A program made the translations under genes and the position numbers. Under the pieces are notes generated by a model. It saw only the letters and a list, made by a program, of their open reading frames with translations. It did no database searches and was not told where the DNA came from. Shown piece by piece: positions 1 through 16,430 of a DNA stretch of 64,000 nt (within the stretch, counting starts at the first letter, position 1; each line of letters starts with the position of its first letter). Origin of the DNA: Cheilinus undulatus. Taxonomy: Eukaryota > Chordata > Actinopteri > Labriformes > Labridae. The stretch is from assembly GCF_018320785.1 (NCBI RefSeq), contig NC_054878.1, forward strand, positions 45,379,429 to 45,443,428, read 5' to 3'.

Positions 1-1676
1 TGATTATCTGAAAGCTTAACTGATAGAGAAGGACGTTTCAGTGGAAAATGTTTCTTTATGTGAAAATTTAACAGTGAAACAGGCTTCCTGCAGTGCTACG
101 TCTTCATAAATACCAAGATTTAAATGTGCTTCTAAGAATCACAAGACACAGATATGTTTGAAACAAGAGGAAACCATAAGAGGCTTAAGAAGATGCCAGC
201 AAAGGTTCATCCAGCCTCATTCACCAACAAGAAATGTGTCCTTTAAATCAGAGGTTATCAGCTAGCTGGGCATAAAGACCCACAACCATGTCCTCACAAC
301 AAACCACAACACAAAATCTTCAAAATGTTCAACTACTTAAATGTTTTCAATGAGAAAATGAGACAGGACGAAAGAAAGATGTTTTTAAAAGCACATCATT
401 ATAATTAGAAGTCATGCATGCGTGTATTTAATTTACTCATTTTCCTCCCAAGACAGCATAAAAATCTGGCCGTTTCCCAAGGTATTTCCTAATTATCTTG
501 GGAAAACCAGCTTTGTTACCCAGAAAACTAAAATAATTAAGTTGAAATCTAGAGAAAAGGACCTAAAAATGTATACAGATGTTGTGTTTGTCCACTCAGG
601 GCTTTTGTACATCATAAACATTTTGCTGCATATTTTTTTCATGCACACTTTCCCGACCTGCTGGAGACGAACAACTGCTTTGAACCGTCTTACAAAGTTT
701 TAGAGAAGATTCAGCCAAGTTTTCTCCACCGTGATTTGTTTTAAATTTCAATCCAGGCATTCCCTCTCTACCCCTCTACCTTTCAGTCTGAATCTGTGTG
801 CCTTCTGTGTTTGCACACAGCCCTGCAGTCTTATGCCCTTATATGGGTATAGAAGGGATGTGTCTATACAAAGCAGGTGAAGCGGATGAGCCTACAGCTT
901 ACAAGAGCATGGTGTTCTTAAATTTAGGAACACAGGAAAGACGTCTGGCTTTCACAACACATCACTGTCAGTACATGCACATAACAAGACAGGGATTCCA
1001 TATTTCTTCCCAAAACAGCTGCTGCATTGTACTTTAGGTTAAGTCACACCTTATAATAAATAACCTGGTTGCAGGTCCACATTTTGTTGTTATTGCACAT
1101 TAAGGACAGGTCATATTTCACTGTGAAAGCCCCTTGGGTATCAAAAGTAGCTACCCAGTACTTTGAGTAAATTTTAAATGACTTGATTTTAAATTTTACT
1201 TGTGTAGATTTATAGAGCAGTACTTTTACTACTACTCACGTAAATTTTAAACAGAGTAACTGTACTCGAGTACAACAGTCTGGCACTTTTCAACCTCTGT
1301 CACTAATCTGCCTGAAACTTTTCTAAGGAACTTCTTAAGATTAAATGTAACAAAAATCTTAGGATACTGATAAATGAAACCCAGTGGAAGGAAAAAATCT
1401 TCTTAATGAAAATAATCAAAATTCTATGAGTCTAAAAAAGGCAATCAAGTCGATCAAACATGTAAAAAGGAAGGGAGTAATCTCAATTATTTGTTTCTAT
1501 AATACTTTACTTTACAGCCCAAGCACTTTAAGATTGAAGTCCATGTTTTAGGGTGTGTTATTAAAGAAAGACAAAATCTTGAGTAGTCTCTGTCAAATCT
1601 ATACTCTGTGATATTTGATCAAATAAACAAAATCAAATACAGAAACTACATCAATAAGTTTGAAACAAAAACTCAC
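1..1676. other. Left flank, probable lgals8 intron; no exon seen
   Basis: AT-rich sequence with no galectin C-CRD exon that I can find on the minus strand. Bases 1120-1290 (repeated ACTTTGAGTAAATTTTAAA and ACTACTCACGT wording) resemble a dispersed teleost repeat. Nothing else is supported. Confidence 0.4.
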
Positions 1677-1703
1677 CAAGTCACCTGAAGAAGACTTTAT
1701 TGG
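1677..1703 (-). CDS. lgals8: lgals8 candidate linker micro-exon (9 codons)
   Basis: A 27-nt phase-0 candidate exon with a pyrimidine-rich CTCCTTCAG acceptor and a GTGAGT donor, reading PIKSSSGDL. Tiny in-frame linker exons, often alternatively spliced, are typical of galectin-8. Only the splice signals and frame support it. Confidence 0.45.
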
Positions 1704-4700
1704 CTGAAGGAGGAAAACAAAAAACATATTAAGATAAACATACAAAATAGTCTCAGAAAGATTGCCAGATTAAGCAAAAACTTTTAAAAATGCTCAACTT
1801 CCCCAAAACAATTAATGAAACACTTTCACCATCTGTTTTAGTTTTTTTGGACCCGAGTGCTGCATTTGATACAGCGGTCCACAGAATTCTTTTAAATAGA
1901 CTGTAATTTTATCGGCATCTCTGGCACTGTTTTTAACTGGTTTAAATGTTATCTCACTGACAGAAATTTTGAAGTGAACCTACGGGATCGCTCATCAAAG
2001 TTTTATGAACTGAGATGTGGTGGTCCCCAAGGTTCAATTTTAGGCTCGACTCTTTTTAATCTTTATATGCTTCCTCTTGGGAGGTACAGCATCAATTTCC
2101 ACAGCTATGCTGACGACACTCAACTTTATGTTGCTGTGTCTCTTGATGACACAGGGACACTTGATGCCTTTTTTAACAGTATTTTAGCTATCAAATCATG
2201 GATGGCTAAGAATTTTTTCTCAACTCAACCAGGACAAAACTCAGGTTTTAGTCAACGGTACAGGGGACAAGAGAGAGAAAGTGGTCAGCAAACTCCAAAC
2301 TTTATCTTTTAATCCATGTGTAAGTGTTTCATTTGATTCAGAGCTGAAATTTGAAAATCACATACGGGATATCACCAAAAAAGCATTTTATCATTTAAAG
2401 AACGTTGCCTGAGTGCGACCATTTCTCTCTCAAGCCAACGCAGAGACATTAATTCATGCTTTTATCTTCTTTCTGGTCTCCCTAATAAAAACATCTCACA
2501 TCTTCAGCTGCTCCAAAACTCAGCTGACAAAGACCAGAAAAAGAGCACACATTACATCGATTTTAACGTCTCTGTATTGGCTACCAATTTGTTTTAGAAT
2601 TGCTTTGATTTGAACTCATGTATTTTCTTCGAATTTTCTTTTTGTGTAAAGCACTTTGTGTTACATTGCTTTGTATGAAAAGTGCTATACAAATAAAGAT
2701 TGATTGACTGATGATTGATTGATTTTTGACTGACATGAACCATGTGGTGTTCCACTGGGCTCCGATTTAGGCCCTCTCACTTTTTATTGGCATTCCTCAC
2801 ATAAAGTCATATTTTCATCAACTGTTCGTGCATATCTATTCCTATGCAACTGGGGATAACTTGAGCCATAATAGTGAAATTAACTGAAATTTTTAACCTT
2901 AATCAAAGTCAATGTTGTTTGAGCTTATGGTGGAAGAAAATTACAAATTTAAGCATTCTACAGTGTTTAAATGTGTTCTTACATTCATCTGTGAGTCCTG
3001 GCTGCTTGGACTAGCTGAAGGAGAAACTGCACCCTAAAAAAAACAACAAAAAACTCTTTTTAGCCATCCTCACATGTTTTACAGTCATAGATTCATCACA
3101 TGGTGATTATAACACAAAGAAAGTTCAGCAGTGACTCACAGTACTTGAGAGGATGCCCACAGCTTCGATTTTGATCTTTCCAGAAATGCACAGAGTGTCG
3201 ATGAGCCCCAGCTCCATTCTGTGTTTGTACTCCAACACGTGACCCCCATTTACTGCCACCTACAGGAGAGAGTAGGAAATACAGACAATTTTTACTGGAA
3301 GAAAATGAATTAAAATTACTCGTTACAAGGTTAAAATCCAGCTTTATCCTGTTGGATCCAGAGATCCAGATCATTCTGTAGAACCAGACAAAACACATCT
3401 TAAAGTCTTTTATTCTTTCCTGGAGCTTTGCAATATGAATCTGAGTTTACACACAGAATAATTTAAAGTTCATGGTATTCAGAAGGTCATAAATACCGTT
3501 AGTATAACATCAGAGCTTCACAGAATCCTTGTTCATTCGTTCCTCACCTTAAACTCATCTTTCAGGACGAGGATGATGAGCTCGAACGCTGCTCCGACTG
3601 AAAATGGCATCTGATACAGGATCTCCTCCCGGCCCCAGCGCTCCTTCTGCAGTGTGTTGCAGACGATACATTTCTTCAGGAACCTTGGGTTGAAGTGAAA
3701 CACCACGTCGGCCCTCGGCTTCACGCTGCTGCCGCATGTGAAATCCACCTGGAACCTGCAAGACAGCACAGAGGGGCAATAGGTGAGGCCTTATTTGTGC
3801 TCTGACTCAAGAATATAGACACTTTAAACTATCAGGCACCCCACATCATCTCACCAAACTCCAGGCTGATGTTTGTAAATCAGACTCTGATGTTTGCTGT
3901 CACATTTTAAGGATTATATTGGCTAATGGTTCTAAACCAGCCAAGTCTCAGGACTCACTACCACCTCCTTAATGACAAATAACAACCCAGGCTGGAAAAG
4001 GGGGCTAGAGCCCAGGTGAACACATGTACCAAGCAGCTCTGTATATCAGAGCCTGATCTACCATGATGAACATTTTCAACCACTGTTATTTATTTATTTT
4101 AAAAATGCACAATTTTGGCCTTAAATAGAACAAAAATTATACTAGAAATGTGAACATTGGTGGTTTCGAGAAGTTACAACACTATCCAGGGAAAAACAGC
4201 TTTGTTATCCAAAGATAACAATATAAAAATGTCGTGAGAAAAAAAAATAATTTACTTCTACTTGTAACGAAACAAGTCAAGTACAAAGAATGAATTTATA
4301 ACCAGTTATGGCTTCTATATATTCTCCCTGATTCAACGATGAATCAATTAAATGTGATACGTCAAAGGTCAAAGATCAAATTCATGAGACTCATGCACAT
4401 CCCTTGCTTGTGAGTGCAATATAGCAAAAAGAGCTTTTAGGCATTTACTTCAAACTTTGCACTTGGGATGCACAATATAGTCAGCATGGTATCTGCAGAT
4501 ATGAGCTTAAGAAGCTAATAACTGATATCAGAAGATACAAAAATGCATTCCGATATTTAGAACCAATATAAAAGCTTCTGTTACAAATGAGTGGTTGCTC
4601 TGGAAAATGCTGTTTAACCTCGTGAAATCATTTGCAGAACTTTTAGGCTCACTTAACTTTCCATGCACAAAATGTGCACTACACATAATAATACACAGAA

Positions 4701-6891
4701 ATCTGTATGCAGGATTATTTAGAATCCCAGAATCCAGTGAGTATCCCATTTTGCCATCCAGGACAGGACAGGGTGGGACAGAACAAATTTTGTGTCATTT
4801 AAGGTAAAAGACCAATAAATATATATCCATATGCTGATGATACTTTGTTGTTCATGAGCCTGAAAAAAGATGTTATTAGCTGGATACAATATTTATACAT
4901 GAATATAAACTCTGTCTTTAAGTAAAAACATTTAAAAATGTGGAACCTCTTAAAATGAAAGACTTCATCCACTACAGGCATGAATCCTGTGGTGTTTCAC
5001 AAGGTTGAACTTTAGGGCCCCTAATTTTTCTTCTTGCACGCCTCAATTAAAGTCATAACTTAAAAAAGTGCAAGAATGCATGACGTTATTGGCATGGTAT
5101 TGGTTTTGGTAGATATAAGTTTAAAAAGTTAATTACCTGTAACATTTGCCAATATTTACAACCTACATATCAACTGTAAATATCATCCATATTTACAAAT
5201 GAGTTTGTAGAGCTGTAGGCAGGGCTAACAGATCTATGTCTGCAAAAGTCTTTATCTTTGTTCATTCTTAAACTTTAAAGTGAGTTTTAAGGAAAGAAGT
5301 TCAAGGTGTTCATGTCAGCTACAGTACAAGAAAAAAATCCAACTTTTGTGCATCCTCGCTTTGCACAAATATTCACCCTGACTCAAGTATGAACTGGTTG
5401 GATTTTGGAGGTCAGAGGTACCACAGAAAACCCCCCAGCCCTTCCTCTTGACCAGCCACTGGAATTTCACTGTCCCACAATTGAAATGTTACATAAGTAT
5501 AAGTGCAAGGCAGTAGTTCTAGTTTTACCAGGTACTGGAGGAAGCTCCATGACCCACTTGTAGGTCCCGCACCACCAGTTATAAATAACAGGTGTGTCAG
5601 GCAGAATAAAGCAGTTAGACCAGGTTGTTTTGTTTTGAACTCACCGATCAGCGCCAGATGGTACAGAGCCCTGAATGAGAACCATCTCACCAGGCAGCAA
5701 ACCGCCCAGGATCGTCCCCGCGAAGGGGATCACCTGTGGGCAGAAAGATGCATTTAATACAGCTCTCATGTTTGTAAAACTTTTAAGCATTGATATGAGA
5801 AAAAAAACACACAAGTCAGACAACCAGTAATAGGTAATTTCTTGATTTCATTTTCACGATTGTCAGTTTAATAATTGCATAATGCATTAACAACTGAAAC
5901 TTAGTGTGCAGGAGAGTGCCTGCAATTTTAGAAGGATAAATCCCTCTACAACAAAACCTACTTTGGAGATTAATGTAGGGTTTTATATATGGCATTTTCT
6001 ACATCGATTTATTGGCTGTCTGCACACATTTTGAGGACATTTACTAGGAGAATGCAATCAAATGATTAAATATGCAATCTCATCACTGTCCCAATCACCC
6101 CAACTCAGCCTGTACTTCACTCTGACAGTGAAAAAACATGAAAAAATAAGTACTTTTAGTCCATGTGTGTATCTTTGTATTTGTATAAATGCAGCCCAAA
6201 CAGCCAAACATGCTAGTGACATATGTGTGGTATTGCAGGATAAATGCTTAACTGATATACGGCACACATGGTAATGCAGTAAAGTTGTCACCATGTTTAA
6301 TATTGACGTAATCTCAATTTTGATTCAAAAAGGGGTTGGGAAAGCATTTATTCACGGAGCGGTGACGTAGGCTATGTGTCACACTCATACCTGTCTGCTA
6401 CTCACAATAAAGGAGAAAGGAGGGAGATGCAGGTCGAGATAACGCAGCAGCACGCATGTAGGCCAAATAAATACAGGGAAATCAATTATTATACTGTTCA
6501 AAACATTTTTAAATGATAAACAATGTCTGGATCTTGCGGACATTACCTTGCCCCCTGCATAAAGAAATGCTGATAGAAAGTTTCACTCTTGGTTCTGTTA
6601 TTGTGACAGGTAAACCTTGTGTAGAAAGGTGGGAAAGCTCGTAAATAAGCTGTAAAGGTTCCGCTGATTGCTGTGAAGTTATTGTGTGTTCCATTTAAAC
6701 TTGAAACACAGATCTGCAGCCATGCCCCTTTTAATGACCGGGGTTATGCGCATCATGAGCCTGTAAAGGCCGGTATTTAAATAGTAGATGCTAAAACATT
6801 TAACACTGGCACAATCACTTCTGTGTGACCTTTATGTAGTACATAATAGACCTTCTCACTCGTGGTGCAAAAATTATTTGAAAAAGAAAAG

Positions 6892-6951
<60 letters not shown>

Positions 6952-9543
6952 CCAATATTTGCAGATGATATAGGCAAAATATACAGTGCTTAACAAATTT
7001 AGTAGACCACCTGTCATATTTGTCTCAGAGACCATCCAGCATCATGAAGTGCTTCAATGCGGACTCTTTCATTTTCAGTGAGCTCTCCACATTTTACCAT
7101 TCTGAACAGGAATGAGGGATTTCAAACTGAATTCACCCAAATTTGAGCCGGCTCACTGGGCTTCTCTGAGAAGTCAGAAATGAATCAAGCATAACATTCA
7201 ACCACTAAAACTCATTTTTCTGTTCAGAAATGCAAGTAGATAACTGTAATTTGACAGATTAATCAAGAAAAAATAATGTGCTTTACTATTTTTCCAGTTT
7301 TCTTTTGTAAATCAGTAAATTTGAAAATTGATGGATAACAATAATAATTATACTTAAGCATTAAAAATATCATTTGGGTTAAAGAGCTTCTACATATTGG
7401 TATATTAACCATTGCAGAGACATAAAAATGATTTTGGTAATTACCAATGCTGTTAATTTAGGGCAGCTGGGGCATAAATCTTACTTTGGTTAGGGTTAGG
7501 GTGGTCTAATAAATTTGTTAAGCACTGTACATATAGTAGTTTGATCTAAAACATATTAAAAAAGAAAACTGAAGTTTAGTGTACAGAAATTATTGCTGTA
7601 TTTGATGTGAAAAACAGCCTTTTAAACTGTAGACTGCTGCTCCCCTAAGCATGCTGGGAGTGGTCCACCCACCTAGCATGTATATGTCTAGGGGATAGCT
7701 AAGCTTCAGTAAAAGACTGGCCTACTTCAATCAATTTGTCAGACTTTTTACTGAGCATACTTTTTAAAGGCACATTGTCTTGTTAATTAGACCTAAGAAC
7801 TTTAATTTCTAGTTTTGCATGAGTCTTGGACTCATTTTAAAGGGAAGATTCTGTCCTTTTTTATCTCTTAGCTGTTGTTTAGACAGATAAATAAGTTAAA
7901 ATTTAAACATTTCATGAGAAAACTTGCAAAAAAGTCAGAACTTAAATAATCTTATTCAGGGGCCCTAATACTTTTTGATAAAATGGAAACAAAAGTAGTT
8001 TTTGTTTGCACGAACAACACATTGATTACTAATATATATAGTCTTTAACAGACCAAAGAGTAATGATTAAAATATATTCATATGTCCAGCTGCTTAAGTT
8101 TCATTATCAGTGTTATGTTATTTGCTTTGGATTAAAATATGAGCTGTTAACACAGCCCAGACAGCGAGTCTTAAAAATAAAGGCCTGGCTCTAAATAAAG
8201 AGCCTCCTTCTTATGAAGGCCTGGTGCCCTCATCAATTTTGTAAATAAAGGCCCCAGTCTTTATTTGAGGATTTACACTATTCTGAGTCAAAGTCATCAA
8301 GAAAGCACCCTGAACTCAGAGTTCCTACTCAGAAAGTCAGGTTAGGGTTAGGGTTATGGTTTAAGAGAGCACTACACAGCTCTGTATAGGTCAGTCAGAA
8401 ATCTTCTTAAGAACTAAATCTCAAGTTTCAGTGTCATTTACAGCTGGGGATTCATTTCCTGCTGCCTCTGGAAGCAGAAGGGGACGGGGTGAGGGAGCAC
8501 AGAGAGTTTACAGAGAGTAAGAGAGCCACTTCTACAACAATACAGCTTAAGCAGATCATCGACACATTCTATCTCTTCACGATCTGAGATCGTCCCATCA
8601 CACACCCCTAATGTGAGGTAATGACTGGGGATGAGGGGCACAAAATTCAAATCTAGGGCACTAAACTGCCCAGAACCGGCCATGCATCGAATAATAAAAT
8701 CTGTTTGATACCACAGGAAGAAAACAGAGTCCTAGACATGCAATATTAGGTGATTTACGGCTTATTTCCCACTAACTATAGACAAACTTCTCATGGATGT
8801 CAAAGTCAGATGTTTCAACAGCATCCAGAAGTTTGCTTGCAATTCAGAGGGACTTCATTTCCCCTCATATCCTCAAACACACTGAGGCAGCTTTACACAC
8901 TTCGATGTTTGAATCATTTAAAGCACAGGGTATTGTTGTAAGATCAGAATATGCTTTTAAAAGTGGTGAAAAGTCTTCTCTTAAGACAGATGGTGTAAAC
9001 CGTCATTAGAAAATCACATTTTAACTTTTAGTCGCGTTAATTCAAACAGAATCGAGCAGAATAGGTGAACAGGTATTAACTAACTGAACAAGAACTGTTA
9101 GAGACTCTTATTTTGCCCTTTACGCATCTCTGACTCGGCTCAGGCCTAAATAAATTACAGTTTAATTCAGAGTACGCATTAAAAATGAATACAGTTGACC
9201 GGAAGTGAGCATCCCAGATCTAACTTTATTTTCTGTTCGAGATAAAGATGTTTATTGCAATAGTATATCTTCAGTTTGCCAGAAACCCTGTTAAATTAGG
9301 GCAAGTGCTTTTGCCTGTTATGTAAGAAGACGTCATATTAATTATTAACGACTTTACGAAGCTGGTTCCCTGATAAAACACGGGGGGTGTCATTGATTTT
9401 AGTCACAAATTATTCACAAAGTTCAGATTTACGTACACAAAGACAGTTTAAAGTACTCTACAACGACAGTTTCAGAAAATCAGAAGGATTAAAAAGCATC
9501 TTACCGGCTTTATGAACGTCTGTCTCGGGTTTGAAACCGACAT
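1677..9543 (-). CDS. lgals8: Galectin-8-like tandem-repeat galectin, N-terminal part (partial gene)
   Basis: Galectins are cytosolic and secreted lectins that bind beta-galactosides; galectin-8 has two carbohydrate-recognition domains (CRDs) joined by a linker. Joining exons 9543-9505, 5733-5645, 3755-3548, 3259-3140, 3033-2983 and 1703-1677 gives about 178 aa: a short N-terminus, a whole N-CRD (residues 14-152) and the start of a Ser-rich linker. The core sugar-binding residues are all visible: H63, N65, R67, N76, W83 and E86. R43, Q45 and R57 match the residues known in human galectin-8 to contact sialylated or sulfated galactose. The wording ([22 protein letters not shown]) fits galectin-8 better than galectin-4 or -9. 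I found no second CRD in bases 1-1676, so it should lie off the left edge. Splice phases agree throughout. The a/b paralogue cannot be decided here. Confidence 0.9.
1838..2715 (+). mobile_element. LINE remnant (L2/Rex1-like reverse transcriptase and 3' end)
   Basis: Broken reverse-transcriptase reading: [10 protein letters not shown], then [19 protein letters not shown], then [10 protein letters not shown] with the catalytic YADD, interrupted by stops and frameshifts. The 3' end reads AGTGCTATACAAATAAAG followed by TGATTGATTGA-type repeats, as in teleost L2-group LINEs. It sits antisense in an lgals8 intron and is dead. Confidence 0.85.
2720..2860 (+). mobile_element. Second LINE reverse-transcriptase scrap
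   Basis: Reads [19 protein letters not shown], matching the GVPQGS..GP segment of LINE reverse transcriptases, just after the first remnant. It is short and degraded, and similar in wording to the fragment near 4980. Confidence 0.5.
2983..3033 (-). CDS. lgals8: lgals8 linker exon (17 codons)
   Basis: A 51-nt phase-0 exon after a TTTTTTTTAG acceptor, with a GTAAGA donor. It encodes [17 protein letters not shown], a low-complexity Ser/Pro stretch suited to the inter-CRD linker. Linkers are poorly conserved, so support comes from the splice sites and phase. Confidence 0.68.
3140..3259 (-). CDS. lgals8: lgals8 exon: last N-CRD strands
   Basis: A 120-nt phase-0 exon starting [15 protein letters not shown] and ending VGILSST before a GTGAGT donor. 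It encodes residues 113-152, the last beta-strands of the N-CRD, including the VNG..LEYKHR run common to galectins. Confidence 0.9.
3548..3755 (-). CDS. lgals8: lgals8 exon: sugar-binding core of the N-CRD
   Basis: A 208-nt exon with a TTGCAG acceptor and a GTGAGG donor, residues 43-112. It carries the galectin signature HFNPRF, then CIVCNT, then the WGREE segment, ending LVLKDEFK. Together with the 89-nt exon it makes 297 nt, so the frame is kept. This is the best-conserved part of the gene. Confidence 0.93.
4800..5060 (+). mobile_element. LINE reverse-transcriptase fragments in rearranged order
   Basis: [16 protein letters not shown] (YADD motif) at about 4823-4870 precedes HESCGVSQG[13 protein letters not shown] at about 4978-5030. 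In an intact RT the GVPQGS segment comes before YADD, so the pieces are rearranged or from two insertions. It lies in an lgals8 intron. Confidence 0.6.
5645..5733 (-). CDS. lgals8: lgals8 exon: first N-CRD strands
   Basis: An 89-nt exon with a CCACAG acceptor and a GTGAGT donor. It encodes residues 14-42 (VIPFAGTI, then [16 protein letters not shown]) and ends two bases into the Arg43 codon, which the next exon completes. Confidence 0.9.
6886..6949. repeat. Poly(A) plus (TA)n microsatellite
   Basis: An A-rich run (AAAAAGAAAAGAAAAA type) passing into about 21 TA dinucleotides, close to the left end of the MITE at 6984. Confidence 0.95.
6984..7527. mobile_element. Complete 544-bp MITE with long terminal inverted repeats, TA target
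   Basis: The left end CAGTGCTTAACAAATTTAGT and the inverted right end CAGTGCTTAACAAATTTATT run on to AGACCACC, so the inverted repeat is about 28 bp with one mismatch. TA flanks both sides (6982-6983, 7528-7529), the Tc1/mariner hallmark. There is no transposase frame, so it is non-autonomous. It lies in an lgals8 intron. Confidence 0.9.
7530..9480. other. lgals8 first intron, remainder
   Basis: AT-rich intron sequence with no exon or recognised element. A short TTAGGG run lies at 8340-8357. The open frames near 8438-8683 and 8750-9009 show no family match. Confidence 0.4.
8340..8357. repeat. Short interstitial telomere-type repeat (TTAGGG)
   Basis: GGTTAGGGTTAGGGTT, about 2.5 units of the vertebrate telomere repeat. 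A second short run (GGTTAGGGTTAGGG) is inside the MITE at about 7488-7501. Confidence 0.7.
9505..9543 (-). CDS. lgals8: lgals8 first coding exon (13 codons)
   Basis: The minus strand reads [13 protein letters not shown] and then a consensus GTAAGA donor. The next exon begins in phase 0 with VIPFAGTI, as the N-terminus of human galectin-8 joins its CRD. The ATG is the first in this short GC-rich exon. As usual for galectins there is no signal peptide. Confidence 0.82.
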
Positions 9544-9599
9544 GTTGGAAGAAAAACGCAGACCCGAGGTCAGCCTAGTTAGCACTTTTGTTTACTTCC

Positions 9600-9832
9600 G
9601 CACATGACGTCAGCACGGTTCACGTCTTTAAGGATGAGACGGTAGGAGAAATCATTTTTAGAACACCTTTGAATATGCTGTATTTTAACAGTCGAAAACC
9701 TTTAATTGAGAGGCTTTAAGAAACTGGGTAATTTCTACTATGTACGGTTTGGTCACGTTTAATAAAAAAAACAGATCGTGATTCGGCGTGATGACGTCAT
9801 TGTCCTCTCCTTATAAGCAGCAGTTGATTGGG
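9600..9832 (-). promoter_or_regulatory. lgals8 upstream region with two CRE palindromes
   Basis: Two full CREB/ATF palindromes (TGACGTCA) lie at 9605-9612 and 9792-9799, upstream of the galectin start codon on its coding strand. A TTATAAG motif (9810-9816) and an inverted CCAAT near 9826 sit just outside the distal CRE, in a plausible core-promoter order for minus-strand transcription. The motifs are seen directly; their use is inferred. Confidence 0.5.
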
Positions 9833-11050
9833 TGAGGCGACTGGTTCTCGGTCTTATGACTCTAATAAAAAGATCCACTGACCTCCACCCTAAACTCCAC
9901 AAATGTCGACATTAGACAAAAACTGGAAAGAGCTCTATAAATGTCTCAGCTTCATGATCACCTTTTTCTTTTTAAGTTTCATTTCATGTCAAGTATTTTA
10001 TGTCTGAAACGCATTTCCGTAATTTAGAGATTCAAACTATTTTTCAAAGTATTAATGATTCTTTAAGATCTACTTTCATCAAGATCACTCACATTTACAT
10101 TTTAATTTGACTGGTAGATAATGTCTGTGTACAACAGTGGAAATATAAGTGTGACCGCTGTAGTTGCCTCTGATTTGATTTTAGCTTATAAATAAGGAGT
10201 TTCAACAGTGGATTTGGAGCCTTTATCTGCAAATAAAGGTTTCAATAAACTTGAGCAATATGAAAGAGGCGTTGCATCAGTTAATTGATTTTGTTTAATA
10301 GTGTAATTTATTTCAATTAAAGGACATTATCCATGCTCAATATTTTTACTATCTACAATTTAAAGACCTACTCATGCCTGCCTATAGCTTCTACTATATT
10401 AAGTGAAATTACTCTAATTGTTTCCATCATAAAGAGTTATTTTTGTGTTCAGGAGGTAAAATGAAAATTATTTTAGCCAAACAGGAGAAAAGGTAAAATC
10501 TATTGTTACAAATGCTCAAAAGTAGACGGATGAATCATGGAACTTCCATGTGTATTTAAACAGTTTACGTGTGATTTCAGATAAACTTCAAGACTTTAAG
10601 AGTTTTCCTGGGAAAAAGAGTTGAGTAAAAAAATCTCTAGGCATGACTGAGATGAAGTTTGACCAGGGAAAAGATCATTTAAAGAATAATCCTGATGTCC
10701 CAGTGTCTGACTGAAATGTAAAACCAAAAACTTTTGGAATTAAATTTGACTGTTAAAATACAGAGTAAAAGGGAAAAGCAGTTTTTGCAGAACAATTTGC
10801 TCATACTCAACAGTGCAAAACAAAAGATGTTTTGCTTTTCAGACATCAGTAAAACTCAATTATTAAATAAAAAATGTGAAAAAAAAATCCTGCAGCATGA
10901 GTGACTCCAGGAAGTAAACTGAGAAGTTTTGACCTCTATGAATCTCAAGATTTATCACAGCAATGCCTGCCTATCCATCCATGTTAATGTTTAGTGTAGA
11001 CGCGTTTTGATAGATAAAAATGAACATGTAAAGACATGGAGAATTTTGCA
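9833..11050. other. rrm2-lgals8 intergenic region
   Basis: AT-rich, with no open frame of note and no recognised repeat. Rejoins the rrm2 3' UTR near 11056. Confidence 0.4.
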
Positions 11051-11055
11051 ATAAT

Positions 11056-11061
11056 TTTATT
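11056..11061 (-). terminator. Candidate rrm2 polyadenylation signal
   Basis: AATAAA on the minus strand about 360 nt past the rrm2 stop, in an AT-rich stretch. This would give a 3' UTR of roughly 380 nt. It is the nearest canonical signal I see, but others could be used. Confidence 0.5.
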
Positions 11062-11422
11062 GCAAAAAGAAAACTGTACATATTCAACATATTCCTAAAA
11101 AAAGGTCCATATAAAAGCACTAATACAGCAAGAATAAAATAAAAACTCTACAGTTACTTTTACATAAAATACAGGCAGTGTTTTGATCCAAATCACCTCT
11201 AACCTACCCAGTTTCACTCCTATTTTATGTACATTATGTTCAACTGGGTAAAGAGCAGATCTCTCCTCGCCTGAAGAGCTCATGTACCGCCACATCCATC
11301 CACCATGTCCTGAGGTTCATATAAACAAGTCCATCTCCTCTCTGCTGCATGTAGTTCTCACTCTGTAGGATCTTTAGTGCATCATCCTATGTAGAGGACT
11401 GTAGCAGGAGTCTGGTTCTGGT

Positions 11423-16174
<4,752 letters not shown>

Positions 16175-16430
16175 TTTGGGTTCTTTAAAATCACACGAAC
16201 AAAGTAGTAAAAAAAAAAGCTAAAAAAAAATAACTAAATGACAGTTTAAAAGAGGGAAAAGCTAAACTAAAGCGCAGCAAGACAGACGGAGAGGACAGAC
16301 TGAAGCGGCTTCTGTTGTCCGCTCGCCGTTTTTATTGAAATCTTGGCGCTAGAAAGCAGCTGGCCAATGGGAACGGAGCTCGTACTGGCTCTTTAAACTG
16401 ACGCTGCGACGTAGCCAATCAAGAGGAAAG
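16175..16430 (-). promoter_or_regulatory. rrm2 promoter region (CCAAT, E2F-like and TA-rich core)
   Basis: Directly upstream of the rrm2 start are an E2F-like TTGGCGC (16343-16349), CCAAT pentamers at 16364-16368 and 16415-16419, and an AATAAAAA stretch near 16330 on the coding strand that could be a weak TATA element. CCAAT boxes bound by NF-Y are known to drive RRM2 in S phase. The motifs are seen; their function is inferred. Confidence 0.65.

Noticed and set aside
1-1676. The second (C-terminal) galectin CRD
   Set aside because: No HxNPR, WGxEE or VNG..HRF-like exon could be read on the minus strand here; it is presumed outside the window.
8340-8357. Possible telomere or fusion point
   Set aside because: Fewer than three TTAGGG units; such short runs occur by chance or inside MITEs.
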